DNA of 64,000 nt from Marinihelvus sp942491555 (GCA_942491555.1 CALOBN010000005.1:1-64000), one strand, 5' to 3'; numbered from the stretch's first letter, positions 25,484-34,325 are shown. Numbers and translations: made by a program. The notes: generated by a model not told the origin, from the sequence alone.

Positions 25484-27322
25484 ATGGAATCCAGCCTCAC
25501 GCTGACTCTGGACATGTCGATGGTACTTACCGTGCTGGTAGTTACCATCATGATGTTCGTCTTTGACGTTCTGCGCGTCGACGTGGTGGCGATCACGATT
25601 ATGGTCGCTCTCGGCCTGCTCGGGCTGGTGCCGGCAGCCCAGTTATTTGATGGCTTCGCCTCCAATGCGGTGCTGTCCATCATCGCGGTGATGATACTTG
25701 GTGCAGGGCTGGACCGAACCGGGGTCATGACCGTTGTGGCGGCCTGGATCCTTAAGGTGGGTGGCAACACCGCACGTCGCATCATTCCCCTTACCTCGGG
25801 CATTGTCGGGTGTATTTCGGGGATCATGCAAAACGTCGGTGCGGCCGCACTGTTTTTACCCGTCATTTCGAAAATCTCTGCACGGACCGGGATTGCCCTG
25901 TCCAAACTCCTGATGCCCATGGGCTTCTGCGCCATCATGGGCGGGACGCTGACGATGGTCGGTTCCTCGCCCCTGATTCTGCTCAATGATCTGATCAACA
26001 ACTCCAACGCAGCACTGCCCACCGGCGTCCAGACCCTGGGAACCTTTGAGCTTTTCGACGTCACACCGGTAGGCCTTGCCCTGCTGGCATCCGGCATTTT
26101 GTATTTTCTGCTGTTCGGCAAATGGTTGTTGCCCGCGCGCCAGGCAGAGCGAATCGGTTCGCCCGCACGCACCACCACGTACTTTGCAGATGTCTACGGC
26201 ATTGACGGCGATGTCTACGAGCTGGTGGTCACGGTCGATAGTCCCATGGTCGGGATGACCGTCGGTGAGGCTGAGAAGCTCTCCGGTGCGCCACGTTTAC
26301 TGGGCATCCGCAACACGGAAGAACCCCGCATGGCGCCGCCCTCCGACGAAATGATCTGGGTTGGAACCATTCTGGGTGTAATGGGCCCACGGGACCAGGT
26401 CGGGCAATTTGCACTGGATAATCAGTGCCGGGTGAATCCAAGCCTGCGAACCTTTGGCGGGCTGTTTAATCCAAGCCGGGCGGGCATCTCCGAGGTGGTC
26501 ATTCCACCGGGCTCACGCCTGATTGGCCAGTCGATTGGTGAAGCGCGGCTGCGCAAACGCTATGGCATCAGTGTGCTGGCCATCAACCGGCGCGGTGAAA
26601 TCCTGATCGACGATCTGCGCGAGCAGGAAATGCAGGTCGGTGACTGTCTGGTCAGCCACAGTACCTGGCGGGACCTGGGCTCGGTGCAACTGGAGAAAGA
26701 CTTTGTCGTCGCCACGGATATTCCCAAGGAAGAACAGCGCCCGCAAAAAGTAGGCTACGCCCTTACGTTTTTTGCGCTGTCGATTGGCCTGATCATTTTC
26801 ACCGATTTCCGGCTCGCAATCTGCCTGCTGGTCGGCGCGCTGGGCATGGTGCTCAGTGGCGTTCTGAATATGGATGAAGCCTACGAGTCGGTCAGCTGGA
26901 AGACGGTGTTCCTGGTTGCCAGCCTGATTCCGCTGGGCCAGGCCATGGAACAGACAGGCACTGCCGCATGGATTGCCCAACAGGCGCTGGCTTTGCTCGG
27001 CAACCTGCCCGACCTGGCCATTCAGATCATGCTGGCGCTGCTGGCCACGGTGTTCTCGCTGGTAATGTCCAATGTTGGTGCAACCACCATCCTGGTACCC
27101 ATCGCGATCAGCATTGCCCTGGCCACTGGCGCCAATCCGATGATGTATGCCCTGATTATCGCGCTGTCGACTTCCAATGCCTTCATTCTGCCAACCCATC
27201 AGGTCAATGCTTTGATCATTGGGCCCGGGGGCTACACGGTGCGCGATTTCATTCGCGTGGGCTCAGGCATGTCGATTATTTTTCTGGTCGTTATGCTTAC
27301 CGTGGTCAACCTGATGTTCTGA
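25484..27322 (+). CDS. SLC13-type transporter with two RCK C-terminal domains
   Basis: A 612-residue inner-membrane transporter of the DASS/SLC13 (anion:Na+ symporter) superfamily. Two membrane halves (about residues 10-220 and 420-610) each contain a re-entrant signature: FCAIMGGTLTMVGSSPLI in the first and SNVGATTILVPIAI in the second. Between them are two TrkA_C (RCK_C) modules at about residues 245-320 and 335-405, thought to bind ligands and regulate transport. Likely substrates in this family are sulfate or other inorganic anions, which cannot be fixed here. GGGGGAG precedes the start by about 14 bases. Confidence 0.85.
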   Translation: MESSLTLTLDMSMVLTVLVVTIMMFVFDVLRVDVVAITIMVALGLLGLVPAAQLFDGFASNAVLSIIAVMILGAGLDRTGVMTVVAAWILKVGGNTARRIIPLTSGIVGCISGIMQNVGAAALFLPVISKISARTGIALSKLLMPMGFCAIMGGTLTMVGSSPLILLNDLINNSNAALPTGVQTLGTFELFDVTPVGLALLASGILYFLLFGKWLLPARQAERIGSPARTTTYFADVYGIDGDVYELVVTVDSPMVGMTVGEAEKLSGAPRLLGIRNTEEPRMAPPSDEMIWVGTILGVMGPRDQVGQFALDNQCRVNPSLRTFGGLFNPSRAGISEVVIPPGSRLIGQSIGEARLRKRYGISVLAINRRGEILIDDLREQEMQVGDCLVSHSTWRDLGSVQLEKDFVVATDIPKEEQRPQKVGYALTFFALSIGLIIFTDFRLAICLLVGALGMVLSGVLNMDEAYESVSWKTVFLVASLIPLGQAMEQTGTAAWIAQQALALLGNLPDLAIQIMLALLATVFSLVMSNVGATTILVPIAISIALATGANPMMYALIIALSTSNAFILPTHQVNALIIGPGGYTVRDFIRVGSGMSIIFLVVMLTVVNLMF

Positions 27323-27355
27323 TTTACGGCATTTCAGAAAATGCGTGACGAAGTT

Positions 27356-27676
27356 TCAGTCTTCCTGCAGCCACACTGCGCCCCCTTGAATGACCACCGG
27401 GGCCGGCGTAAGGCTCGCGCCCTTGCAAGGCCCTTCCAGACAATCTCCGCTGGCAACATCAAACTTTGCACCGTGGTGCGGACAAACCAGGTGGCCTTCT
27501 CCGGTGAACAGAAACTCATCCGGCGCAAAGTTCAGACTGCGGGCCTGATGGGGACAGACGTTAAGCCAGGAGTGTACGGAACCGGAACAACGGAATACGG
27601 CCAAAAAACCGCTGCCGCAACGAAACTCCCGCCCCGTACCCATCACGATATCCTCAACTTCGCAAAGCTTCTTCAT
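27356..27676 (-). CDS. Rieske [2Fe-2S] ferredoxin-type protein
   Basis: A 106-residue single-domain Rieske protein. The cluster motifs are NVCPHQ and, 20 residues later, CPHHGAKFD, giving the C-x-H...C-x2-H ligand set. No membrane segment or signal peptide is present, so it should be cytosolic. It resembles NirD-like or dioxygenase-type ferredoxins. The start at 27676 gives the usual N-terminus; an upstream ATG at 27712 would add 12 residues. No obvious partner oxygenase is adjacent. It converges with the SLC13 gene. Confidence 0.85.
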   Translation of the reverse strand: MKKLCEVEDIVMGTGREFRCGSGFLAVFRCSGSVHSWLNVCPHQARSLNFAPDEFLFTGEGHLVCPHHGAKFDVASGDCLEGPCKGASLTPAPVVIQGGAVWLQED

Positions 27677-27744
27677 TGGCTTCCGCCTCTCCCGACCCCA
27701 CGTTTCACACAAGTCACCTGCGCTTTTGATACCGTATTTACAGC

Positions 27745-28059
27745 ATGCCAGTTTACCTCACACCACCGCCTGGAAACCCACTTACCCGCGCGCTCGCCGC
27801 TGTGGTCGCGACCCTGTTCCTGATCGGGGCCTTCATGATCGGGATGGTGGCCTTCCTGATTGCTCTGGGAATTTCTCTGCTTGCCGGCTTGTGGTTCTGG
27901 ATCAAAAACTGGCGCGTCCTGTCAGAGGTCGCCAAGCAAACTCGCGCGGCCGGCACCACCCATGGCGCGGAACGCCCTGGCAGACCTGCCGGGCGCGCAA
28001 ACGACACCATTGAAGGCGAATACACCGTGGTTTCCCGGGACGACGAACACCCACGCTGA
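27745..28059 (+). CDS. Small single-helix-pair membrane protein
   Basis: A 104-residue protein not matched to a named family with certainty. A Pro-rich start (MPVYLTPPPGNPLTRALAA) is followed by one long hydrophobic region (about residues 19-53) that could be one or two membrane helices, then a basic and polar C-terminal tail ending in DTIEGEYTVVSRDDEHPR. The tail is probably cytoplasmic. It resembles short conserved gammaproteobacterial membrane proteins of unknown function. It diverges from the Rieske gene and precedes the CBS gene. Confidence 0.6.
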   Translation: MPVYLTPPPGNPLTRALAAVVATLFLIGAFMIGMVAFLIALGISLLAGLWFWIKNWRVLSEVAKQTRAAGTTHGAERPGRPAGRANDTIEGEYTVVSRDDEHPR

Positions 28060-28073
28060 TCGATGCGCATGCC

Positions 28074-28096
28074 GGATTACAACCACGTTGTAATCC
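28074..28096. promoter_or_regulatory. Perfect 10-bp palindrome upstream of the CBS gene
   Basis: GGATTACAAC and GTTGTAATCC flank a 3-base centre (CAC). No T tract follows, so an intrinsic terminator is unlikely. The 23-bp symmetric form 44 bases before the CBS start fits an operator for a dimeric repressor. Confidence 0.45.
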
Positions 28097-28139
28097 GTTC
28101 AACAGCAACTATGCTTAGACCAAGCACTCAAGGTTGTTT

Positions 28140-28580
28140 ATGGGCATGAAACCGGTCTCTGAGATCATCCAACAAAAAGGCGGCATGGTATTGTGCGTGG
28201 ATCACAATCAATCCGTGCTCGAGGCCATCAGCCTGATGGCGGAGGTCAATATCGGGGCAGTGCTGGTCAAACAGCAGGATGAGATTGCCGGCATTTTCAC
28301 AGAACGGGATTATCTGCAGAAGATCGCACTCAAAGCGCGCTCGTCGACGGAAACGCCAGTCAGGGATGTAATGTCTTCGCCTGTTGTGTTCGCCAAACCC
28401 ACCGACTCGGTGGAGGAGTGCATGGAGGTGATGACCAACTGCCGCTGCAGGCACTTGCCAGTGGCTGACGGGAACCAACTGCTGGGCATCGTTTCCATCG
28501 GTGACCTGGTAAAAGTTGTGGTCGAGGAGAAGCAGGCGGAAATCGAACAACTGAACCAGTACATCGCTGGCTCCTACTGA
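28140..28580 (+). CDS. CBS-domain protein
   Basis: A 146-residue protein made of two tandem CBS motifs (about residues 12-60 and 76-130), with no other domain. Characteristic segments are SVLEAISLMAEVNIGAVLV and DSVEECMEVMTNCRCRHLPV. CBS pairs bind adenosine nucleotides and act as energy or redox sensors. ATG 28140 is preceded by AAGG seven bases upstream; an upstream TTG at 28134 is in the same frame. The partner protein is unknown. Confidence 0.85.
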   Translation: MGMKPVSEIIQQKGGMVLCVDHNQSVLEAISLMAEVNIGAVLVKQQDEIAGIFTERDYLQKIALKARSSTETPVRDVMSSPVVFAKPTDSVEECMEVMTNCRCRHLPVADGNQLLGIVSIGDLVKVVVEEKQAEIEQLNQYIAGSY

Positions 28581-29161
28581 TCTGAACGCTTGCTGTCCTG
28601 CCTGGCGGGTTTGTGGTCTTCTTGTAGCCGGCCGAGGGCACGACGTAAGGCACGCGCAGCCTGCTCACTCAATTCACCGCTCTTGATCTCATTCTGAATC
28701 ACCGCCTCTGCGCGGTTCGCCCATTCCTCAAGGTTCCTCGGGTAGCTGTGACCGGGATCCGGCGGCTGTTCCCCTGTAGCGCGAACCTCCCCATCTCCAT
28801 CTTCTTTGGTCTGAACTTCTGTGCTCTGCACTGCGGGATTCCGAACACCGGGACCGGGAATATCTGAACTTTGGCTGCCCGGTGCCTGGTGTATTCCAAA
28901 CAGGTCGATCCACTCATCGGTCGCACGACCCAACTCAATCACCCGGTTAAATTCACGGGCAGGCTCATCGCCACCGCGCAGCAGGCCCATCAGGGTTGCA
29001 CCCATCGCTATGGGCACCAGGAGAAAATCCCGCAGGCCGTCAACCACCAGCTTTAATTGCAACAGAATGGAGCGACGCAGCAGTGCCCGGCGTCCGTCGA
29101 CATCCCGCCCCGGCTTGCCCGGTTCGGGCGTATCTGCATCAACGCTGCCGACATCAGTCAT
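28574..29161 (-). CDS. Hypothetical protein with amphipathic N-terminal half
   Basis: A 195-residue protein of unknown function. A polar N-terminus of about 25 residues is followed by ALLRRSILLQLKLVVDGLRD and a hydrophobic LLVPIAMGATLMGLL segment at residues ~48-65. A linker rich in Pro, Gly and Asp (residues ~95-145) leads to a charged C-terminal helix (NLEEWANRAEAVIQNEIKSG). The hydrophobic stretch suggests a single membrane anchor. AGGAAG precedes the ATG at 29161. It overlaps the end of the convergent CBS gene by seven bases and diverges from glyoxalase I. Confidence 0.6.
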   Translation of the reverse strand: MTDVGSVDADTPEPGKPGRDVDGRRALLRRSILLQLKLVVDGLRDFLLVPIAMGATLMGLLRGGDEPAREFNRVIELGRATDEWIDLFGIHQAPGSQSSDIPGPGVRNPAVQSTEVQTKEDGDGEVRATGEQPPDPGHSYPRNLEEWANRAEAVIQNEIKSGELSEQAARALRRALGRLQEDHKPARQDSKRSDQ

Positions 29162-29210
29162 GGTAATCTTCCTGTGAACCTTGCAACAGCATAGACATGG
29201 ATCCCCTTTG

Positions 29211-29630
29211 ATGAAATACCTGCACACGATGGTACGCGTCAGCGACCTGGACGAATCTCTCGACTTCTACTGCAATAAGCTTGGCTTGCGGGAGTTACAG
29301 CGAAAAGACGTGGAGGCAGGCCGTTTCACCCTGGTTTTCCTGGCCGCGCCGGGAGACGAGGAAGCACAGGTGGAGTTAACCTGGAACTGGGATCCGGAGA
29401 ACTACACCGGTGGACGCAATTTTGGCCACCTGGCCTACGCTGTGGATGACATTTACGGCCTGTGCCAACACCTGATGGACAGCGGTGTCACGATCAATCG
29501 GCCGCCGCGGGATGGTCGCATGGCCTTTGTCCGCTCACCGGACGGCATCAGCATCGAATTGCTGCAGCGCGGCTCCGCGCTGGCGCCTCAGGAACCCTGG
29601 GAATCCATGCCCAATGAGGGCAGCTGGTAA
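29211..29630 (+). CDS. gloA: Lactoylglutathione lyase (glyoxalase I)
   Basis: A 139-residue glyoxalase I that converts the methylglyoxal-glutathione hemithioacetal to S-lactoylglutathione. The metal ligands are recognisable: His5 in MKYLHTMVRV, the Glu in QVELTWNWD, His in GHLAYAVDD and Glu in ISIELLQR. The length and motifs fit the Ni-dependent E. coli type. ATG 29211 begins the homology. The gshB gene for glutathione, its cofactor, lies about 3 kb away. Confidence 0.93.
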   Translation: MKYLHTMVRVSDLDESLDFYCNKLGLRELQRKDVEAGRFTLVFLAAPGDEEAQVELTWNWDPENYTGGRNFGHLAYAVDDIYGLCQHLMDSGVTINRPPRDGRMAFVRSPDGISIELLQRGSALAPQEPWESMPNEGSW

Positions 29631-29642
29631 GCGGGTGGCTGC

Positions 29643-30563
29643 TCAGGCGCCGACCAGCGCCCTCAACACAGCCATGCGCGCAGCCACACCGTTCGCGACC
29701 TGCTCCAAAATCAGGGAGCGGGGACCATCAGCAACCTCCGAGGCAATCTCAACCCCGCGGTTCATCGGCCCCGGGTGCATGACAAGACAGTCCGGCGCAG
29801 CGCGTGCGAGTCGCTCCGGGGTCAACCCCCAGCGCCGGTGGTAACGCTCTCCATCGGGTATCGCGATGCCCGCCAACCGTTCGTGCTGGATGCGCAGCAT
29901 CATCACCACATCAACACCTTCCAGGGCTTCATCCAGGTCACTGAAACTTTGCACCCCTTCTGAAACCGTCGCGCCGGCCTCAAGTCCCGGCGGCGCACAG
30001 AGACGAATCTCGCCAACACCGAGCTTTTTGAACAGGGCCACGCCGGAGCGGGTTACACGGGAATGGTGAAGATCACCGGCCACAAGAATTTTTAACGATG
30101 AGAGGTCATCAAAATGCTGCATCAGCGTCAGTGCATCAAGCAGGGCCTGGGTTGGATGTGCGTGGCTGCCGTCACCAGCATTGACCACGTGCACCCCTGG
30201 CGCCGCGGCAGCCGCCAGTGGCTCAAGCGCGCCATTTTCGGGGTGGCGCACGACAACGATGTCCGGCGACATGGCCTGCAGGGTCAGGAAGGAATCCATC
30301 AGGGTTTCGCCTTTCTTGACCGAACTGTCCGCGGCGGCAATATTGACCACGCTCATGCCAAGGCGAATCGCAGCAATTTCAAAGGATACCCGGGTGCGCG
30401 TGCTTGGCTCATAGAACAAATTAACCAGCACGCGTCCGGCGCAGGCATCACGCAGGGCCTGGGGGTCTTTGACGATCCTGGCGGCGTCATCGAGTATCGC
30501 CCGCAGCACCTGCGTGGGCTGGCTGCTGATATCCAGGAGGTGACGCGGTGCTTCAGGGCTCAT
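29643..30563 (-). CDS. pyrB: Aspartate carbamoyltransferase catalytic subunit
   Basis: A 306-residue enzyme joining carbamoyl phosphate and aspartate in pyrimidine synthesis. Carbamoyl-phosphate motif FYEPSTRTRVSFE, HPTQALLDALTLM and the terminal VMHPGPMNRGVE are all present. The frame remains open 75 codons upstream, but that region lies within ruvX; the conserved N-terminus starts at the ATG 30563. It overlaps the ruvX end by 11 bases and is the last gene of the gshB-tonB-yqgE-ruvX-pyrB run. No pyrC-like subunit or pyrR is present here. Confidence 0.95.
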   Translation of the reverse strand: MSPEAPRHLLDISSQPTQVLRAILDDAARIVKDPQALRDACAGRVLVNLFYEPSTRTRVSFEIAAIRLGMSVVNIAAADSSVKKGETLMDSFLTLQAMSPDIVVVRHPENGALEPLAAAAAPGVHVVNAGDGSHAHPTQALLDALTLMQHFDDLSSLKILVAGDLHHSRVTRSGVALFKKLGVGEIRLCAPPGLEAGATVSEGVQSFSDLDEALEGVDVVMMLRIQHERLAGIAIPDGERYHRRWGLTPERLARAAPDCLVMHPGPMNRGVEIASEVADGPRSLILEQVANGVAARMAVLRALVGA

Positions 30564-31029
30564 GATGCCCGGATTGTAGCCAGTTCTGGAGAATGATGGC
30601 AGCCGCTTTCGCATCCAGCCGGGCTGCGTCCTTGCGCCGCGCGGTGCCGCCGGCCCGCTGGGCGACGAATTGCTCCTCCACGGCCCACGAGGTGAGCCGC
30701 TCATCCTGGAACAGCACCATGACACCAGTCTCCTCCGCCAGCCGCTTGCCGAAGGCGCGAGCGCGCCTGGACAGAGGTGTCTCTTCACCGTCCTGGCCCA
30801 GGGGCAGACCTACCACCAGGCCAACCGGTTTCCATTCTTTAAGCAGTACATGAATATGTGCCCAGTCCGGCTGCCGTGGGCCATGCGCAACAACATCGAG
30901 TGGTCCAGCCGTGCCGGTCGCGGTCTGACCCGAGGCCACACCAATACGCTTTAATCCGAAATCAAAGCCCAGCCAGGTGCCGGCAGGCGTCTCGCCGGGC
31001 AATTGCCCGTCGTCAGGCACGACCGCCAT
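30553..31029 (-). CDS. ruvX: Holliday junction resolvase-like RuvX/YqgF
   Basis: A 158-residue RNase H-fold nuclease of the YqgF family, implicated in 16S rRNA 5' maturation and proposed as a Holliday junction resolvase. Key parts are LGFDFGLKRIGVASG with the catalytic Asp, GLVVGLPLGQDGEE and FQDERLTSWAVEEQ, with a C-terminal DAKAAAIIL that provides the last acid. The N-terminus overlaps yqgE by 17 bases and the C-terminus overlaps pyrB by 11 bases. Confidence 0.92.
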   Translation of the reverse strand: MAVVPDDGQLPGETPAGTWLGFDFGLKRIGVASGQTATGTAGPLDVVAHGPRQPDWAHIHVLLKEWKPVGLVVGLPLGQDGEETPLSRRARAFGKRLAEETGVMVLFQDERLTSWAVEEQFVAQRAGGTARRKDAARLDAKAAAIILQNWLQSGHHEP

Positions 31030-31591
31030 GATCGTGAAGATGGCTTATATCGACTCCAAGATTGCCGACCGCCCGGTTCCAACGCTCGGCCAGGGGTGCA
31101 TCGAACACGATTGCCTGGTCGGTAGGCACAGACAGCCAGGCATTTTCCCTGAGCTCATCTTCCAACTGGCCATCGGTCCAGCCTGCATAACCCAGGGCCA
31201 CCAGGAACTGGTCCGGGCCCTCACCGGCAGCAATGGCCGCCAGCACATCACGGGAGGTGGTAACCGCAATGCTGCCACCGGCCAGGTTCATGCTTGACTC
31301 AAACCCCTTGCCGGGGCTGTGCAGCACAAAGCCCCGCTCCGGGCTGACCGGACCGCCTTCCAGAACAGGCTGGGCGCGCAGTGCTTCGTTATCGCAGCGG
31401 ACCTTAAGCTGGTCAAAAATTTCACCGAGGGTGAAACTCGACTCGCGGTTGATGGTGATGCCGATAGCGCCTTCACTCGTGTGCTGGCACATCAGCGTTA
31501 CGCTGCGGGCGAAGTTGGGGTCAAGCATACCTGGCATGGCAACCAGCAGCTGGTTGTCCAGGTAGCCGTCAATGGTTTGTTCGTTTGTCAT
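31013..31591 (-). CDS. yqgE: YqgE/AlgH family protein
   Basis: A 192-residue protein of the YqgE/AlgH family (UPF0301), almost always found beside ruvX. Typical segments are YLDNQLLVAMPGMLDPNF, GAIGITINRE, GGPVSPERGFVLH and GYAGWTDGQLEDELREN. AlgH has been linked to alginate regulation in Pseudomonas, but the molecular function is unclear. ATG 31591 starts the homologous region; an in-frame start at 31627 would add 12 residues. The 112-base gap to tonB is the largest in the operon. Confidence 0.92.
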   Translation of the reverse strand: MTNEQTIDGYLDNQLLVAMPGMLDPNFARSVTLMCQHTSEGAIGITINRESSFTLGEIFDQLKVRCDNEALRAQPVLEGGPVSPERGFVLHSPGKGFESSMNLAGGSIAVTTSRDVLAAIAAGEGPDQFLVALGYAGWTDGQLEDELRENAWLSVPTDQAIVFDAPLAERWNRAVGNLGVDISHLHDHGGRA

Positions 31592-31703
31592 GCTCTCTAA
31601 TATCGGTGCGCGCGGCCCGGGGTTCAAGGATGCTGGAGGCGCGACCGCTTTTGGCGGCTGGTTTGGGCATCCGCGGTCGGGCTGGCACGCTCATTAACGC
31701 GGT

Positions 31704-32573
31704 TCATTCAAAGCGGTTGCCCGCGGAAAAACGCCAGGTTCGGGTAATGTGCAGAACGTCCACCTCGCTGGCAATTTCTGCCGGCAAGGGCGCATAGGGT
31801 GCCGCCAGGCGAACAATACGCATGGCAGCCTGGTCCAGTTCCGGAATGCCGGATTCGCGTTGCACATTGATGCTTTCCACGCTGCCGTCCCGGTTTACGC
31901 CGACGGTCATCAACAAATCTCCGGCCACACCCCGCTGTTTGAGCTCGGTGGGATAATTCAGGTTGCCTACCCGCTCTACCTTCGCCACCCAGGCAGCCAT
32001 GTAGGTTGCATACTCGTACTCCTTGGTATTGGCGGAGATAAAGCGACGCCGGGGAAGTTTGGATTTCCAGGGGTTGGTTCGATCTGACTGGGGCTGAAGA
32101 CTGGCCACGTCCATGCGCTGCTGCATCAGTTCGGCGGCGCTGGGCATCTCGGTGTCAGGTTGCTCAACCTGCGTGAGGTCAGTAGTGGTCTCTGCGTCCG
32201 TTGTTTCTGCGGTAACGATTTCCCGGGCATCTTCGCGGGGTGTGGGCAACGCCGGCATGCTGCTGGCCGGCATATCGCCCTCCGCGATGCTGGGCATTAC
32301 CGGACTGAGCTGCTCGGAGGGCTTTTCGGACTCGTCGTCATCGCCACCCCCTTCCTGGGCCACGGGCGCGAGAAATTCCGCCTCCTCCGGCTCACTCTCG
32401 GTACGAAAATTCACCAGGACCACGTCCAGAGATTCAGCAACCTGCCGGACCGGGCTGAATTCAAGGTGAAAACTAAGCCCCAGCAATACGACGGCATGCA
32501 ATACCAGGGCGACAATCAGCGCGACCGACATTCGATCGTCAAACAGGTCACGCATGTTCAGCACCGCGCTCAT
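31704..32573 (-). CDS. tonB: TonB-family protein
   Basis: A 289-residue inner-membrane energy transducer. A single N-terminal membrane helix (about residues 15-35) is followed by an acidic, rather than strongly proline-rich, periplasmic region (residues ~55-155). The C-terminal TonB domain (about residues 190-285) has YPTELKQRGVAGDLLMTVGV and VRLAAPYAPLP. In Pseudomonas the gene at this position is tonB3, needed for twitching motility, which fits its place next to pil-chp. ExbB/ExbD are not adjacent. Its ATG overlaps the gshB stop. Confidence 0.85.
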   Translation of the reverse strand: MSAVLNMRDLFDDRMSVALIVALVLHAVVLLGLSFHLEFSPVRQVAESLDVVLVNFRTESEPEEAEFLAPVAQEGGGDDDESEKPSEQLSPVMPSIAEGDMPASSMPALPTPREDAREIVTAETTDAETTTDLTQVEQPDTEMPSAAELMQQRMDVASLQPQSDRTNPWKSKLPRRRFISANTKEYEYATYMAAWVAKVERVGNLNYPTELKQRGVAGDLLMTVGVNRDGSVESINVQRESGIPELDQAAMRIVRLAAPYAPLPAEIASEVDVLHITRTWRFSAGNRFE

Positions 32574-33562
32574 TGCACCGCGTTGCGCTCACGTAACCTG
32601 GCTTCGGCGGCGTCAAACAGCTGACCGGCAATGTTCAGCCCGTATTGCGCATCCAGCTCGCGGATGCAGGTTGGGCTGGTCACATTAATCTCCGTCAGCC
32701 AGTCACCGATCACATCCAGGCCGGCGAACAAGATACCCATGGCCTTTAAAGAAGGCGCAACCTGCTCACAAATCCAATAGTCGCGCTCCGACAGCGGCAC
32801 CCCCTTGCCGGTACCTCCCTTGGCCAGGTTGCCACGGAAATCACCTGCCCCGGGAATTCGTGCCAGCGCGTAAGGCACCGGCTCACCATCAACAATAAGA
32901 ATGCGCTTGTCGCCGGCGGTAATCTCGGGAATGTATTGCTGCACCATGACCATTTCCTGATCATGCCTGGTGATGGCCTCGAGAATCACCTTCTGGTTCG
33001 GGTCACCCGGATTAAGCTGGAAAATGGATTCACCCCCCATGCCGTCCAAGGGCTTCACCACACAGGGGCCCGTGGCTTCGGCAAAGGCTGCAAGCCGTTT
33101 GGCCTGGCGCGCGATAGCAAATGGTGTGCAGCACTGCGGAAAATGGGTAATGAAGAATTTTTCGTTCGCATCGCGCAGGGCCTGCGGACGGTTAATCACC
33201 AGTGTTCCCGCCCGCTCGGCCAGCTCGAGCGCGTAGGTCAGGTGAACATAATCCATGTCGAAGGGCGGATCCCGGCGCATCAGCAGCAAGTCCAGTGATG
33301 CCAGCGGGGCGTCTTCACGTTCACCCAGGCTGAACCAGTCTGCAGGGTCATCGCGTACGGTAACGCGACGCATGGAACCCAGCGCCTCGCCGCCGTTGAC
33401 CCAGAGGTCTGCAGGCTCGAGATAGACAAGCTCATGGCCGCGTCGTTGCGCTTCGAGCATCATGGCGAAGGTGGAATCCTTCTTGATGTTGATTCCTGCA
33501 ATCGGGTCCATGACAACCCCCGTGCGCAAGGCGCTGCCGTCTCTTGTTGTTGTGTCTGCCAT
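32570..33562 (-). CDS. gshB: Glutathione synthetase
   Basis: A 330-residue ATP-grasp enzyme joining gamma-glutamylcysteine and glycine. It has the prokaryotic GshB pattern: GVVMDPIAGINIKKDSTFAM, LLLMRRDPPFDMDYVH, VVKPLDGMGGESIF and NLAKGGTGKGVPL. The start is not firm: ATG 33562 gives a short N-terminal extension over E. coli GshB, and ATG 33592 is also possible. It diverges from pilG and is the first gene of the pyrB-end operon. Confidence 0.94.
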   Translation of the reverse strand: MADTTTRDGSALRTGVVMDPIAGINIKKDSTFAMMLEAQRRGHELVYLEPADLWVNGGEALGSMRRVTVRDDPADWFSLGEREDAPLASLDLLLMRRDPPFDMDYVHLTYALELAERAGTLVINRPQALRDANEKFFITHFPQCCTPFAIARQAKRLAAFAEATGPCVVKPLDGMGGESIFQLNPGDPNQKVILEAITRHDQEMVMVQQYIPEITAGDKRILIVDGEPVPYALARIPGAGDFRGNLAKGGTGKGVPLSERDYWICEQVAPSLKAMGILFAGLDVIGDWLTEINVTSPTCIRELDAQYGLNIAGQLFDAAEARLRERNAVQ

Positions 33563-33841
33563 CGGGTAACTCGCTGCGGATACGAACCCCATTATCTGTC
33601 GCCGGAGATTCGCATGCCAGCGGTACGAGGAGTCTTTCCACCCACCCGCTGACAATAAACTGTTTGACGCTCAGTGATATAAGTGACATTCTTTCCATTC
33701 GGCCCGAAGCTGGAAACCGGTCATAATCGGGTATAGACTAGGTCGACTGCGGGGAGCCGCGCACGTTCCACCGTGTGCGTGAGTGAGAAAATAACGGCGT
33801 AAGGATATACGCCCAGGGACAAGGCAACAGGGAAGCGCATC

Positions 33842-34267
33842 ATGAATACGGAATCGGTTTCGATGGCCGGGGAGGCCATGGACGGGGAAACAGAACAAGC
33901 CCAGCAAATGACTATCCTGTTCGTCGACGACAGTGCGACGATACGGCGGTCGGCTGAGACCATGCTGAAAGGCCACAACTGCCATATTGTGACGGCAGAG
34001 AATGGTTTTGAGGCCCTGTCCAAAATAACCCGCCATCGGCCAGACCTGATATTCGTGGACATCATGATGCCACGGCTTGACGGCTACCAGACGACTGCCA
34101 TCATCAAAAACAACACAGAATTTCGCGACACGCCTGTCATCATGCTTACCAGCAAGGACGGGCTGTTCGATAAGGCGCGCGGCCGGGTAGTGGGCTCTGA
34201 TCTCTATCTCACCAAGCCGTTCACGCGTGAAGAGCTGTTGTCAGCTGTGGAGTTGCACGCGGCCTGA
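33842..34267 (+). CDS. pilG: Twitching motility response regulator PilG
   Basis: A 141-residue single-domain CheY-like receiver. The acidic pair is in ILFVDDSATIRRS, the phosphorylation site is Asp73 in LIFVDIMMPRLDGY, and the Lys is in LYLTKPFTREE. A ~22-residue polar N-terminal tail precedes the domain. The position at the head of pilI-pilJ-chpA and the sequence match PilG, which controls pilus extension through cAMP. A separate pilH gene is missing from this cluster. AGGGA precedes the ATG. Confidence 0.9.
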   Translation: MNTESVSMAGEAMDGETEQAQQMTILFVDDSATIRRSAETMLKGHNCHIVTAENGFEALSKITRHRPDLIFVDIMMPRLDGYQTTAIIKNNTEFRDTPVIMLTSKDGLFDKARGRVVGSDLYLTKPFTREELLSAVELHAA

Positions 34268-34325
34268 GGGTCGCGCGCCGGCCAGACACCAGCGCCCCCT
34301 TGCGGGGCGGGAAGGGGAGAGAACC

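Noticed and set aside
27329..27344. GCATTT-CAGA-AAATGC hairpin between the SLC13 and Rieske genes
   Set aside because: The stem is short and AT-rich with no T tract on either strand; too weak to call a terminator.
28574..29227. Longer form of the hypothetical protein starting MCRYFIKGDPCLCCC
   Set aside because: The extension covers the AGGAAG ribosome site of the ATG at 29161 and the leader of glyoxalase I.
29643..30788. Longer PyrB with a 75-residue N-terminal extension
   Set aside because: The extra residues are an out-of-frame reading of ruvX and have no relation to the ATCase N-terminus.
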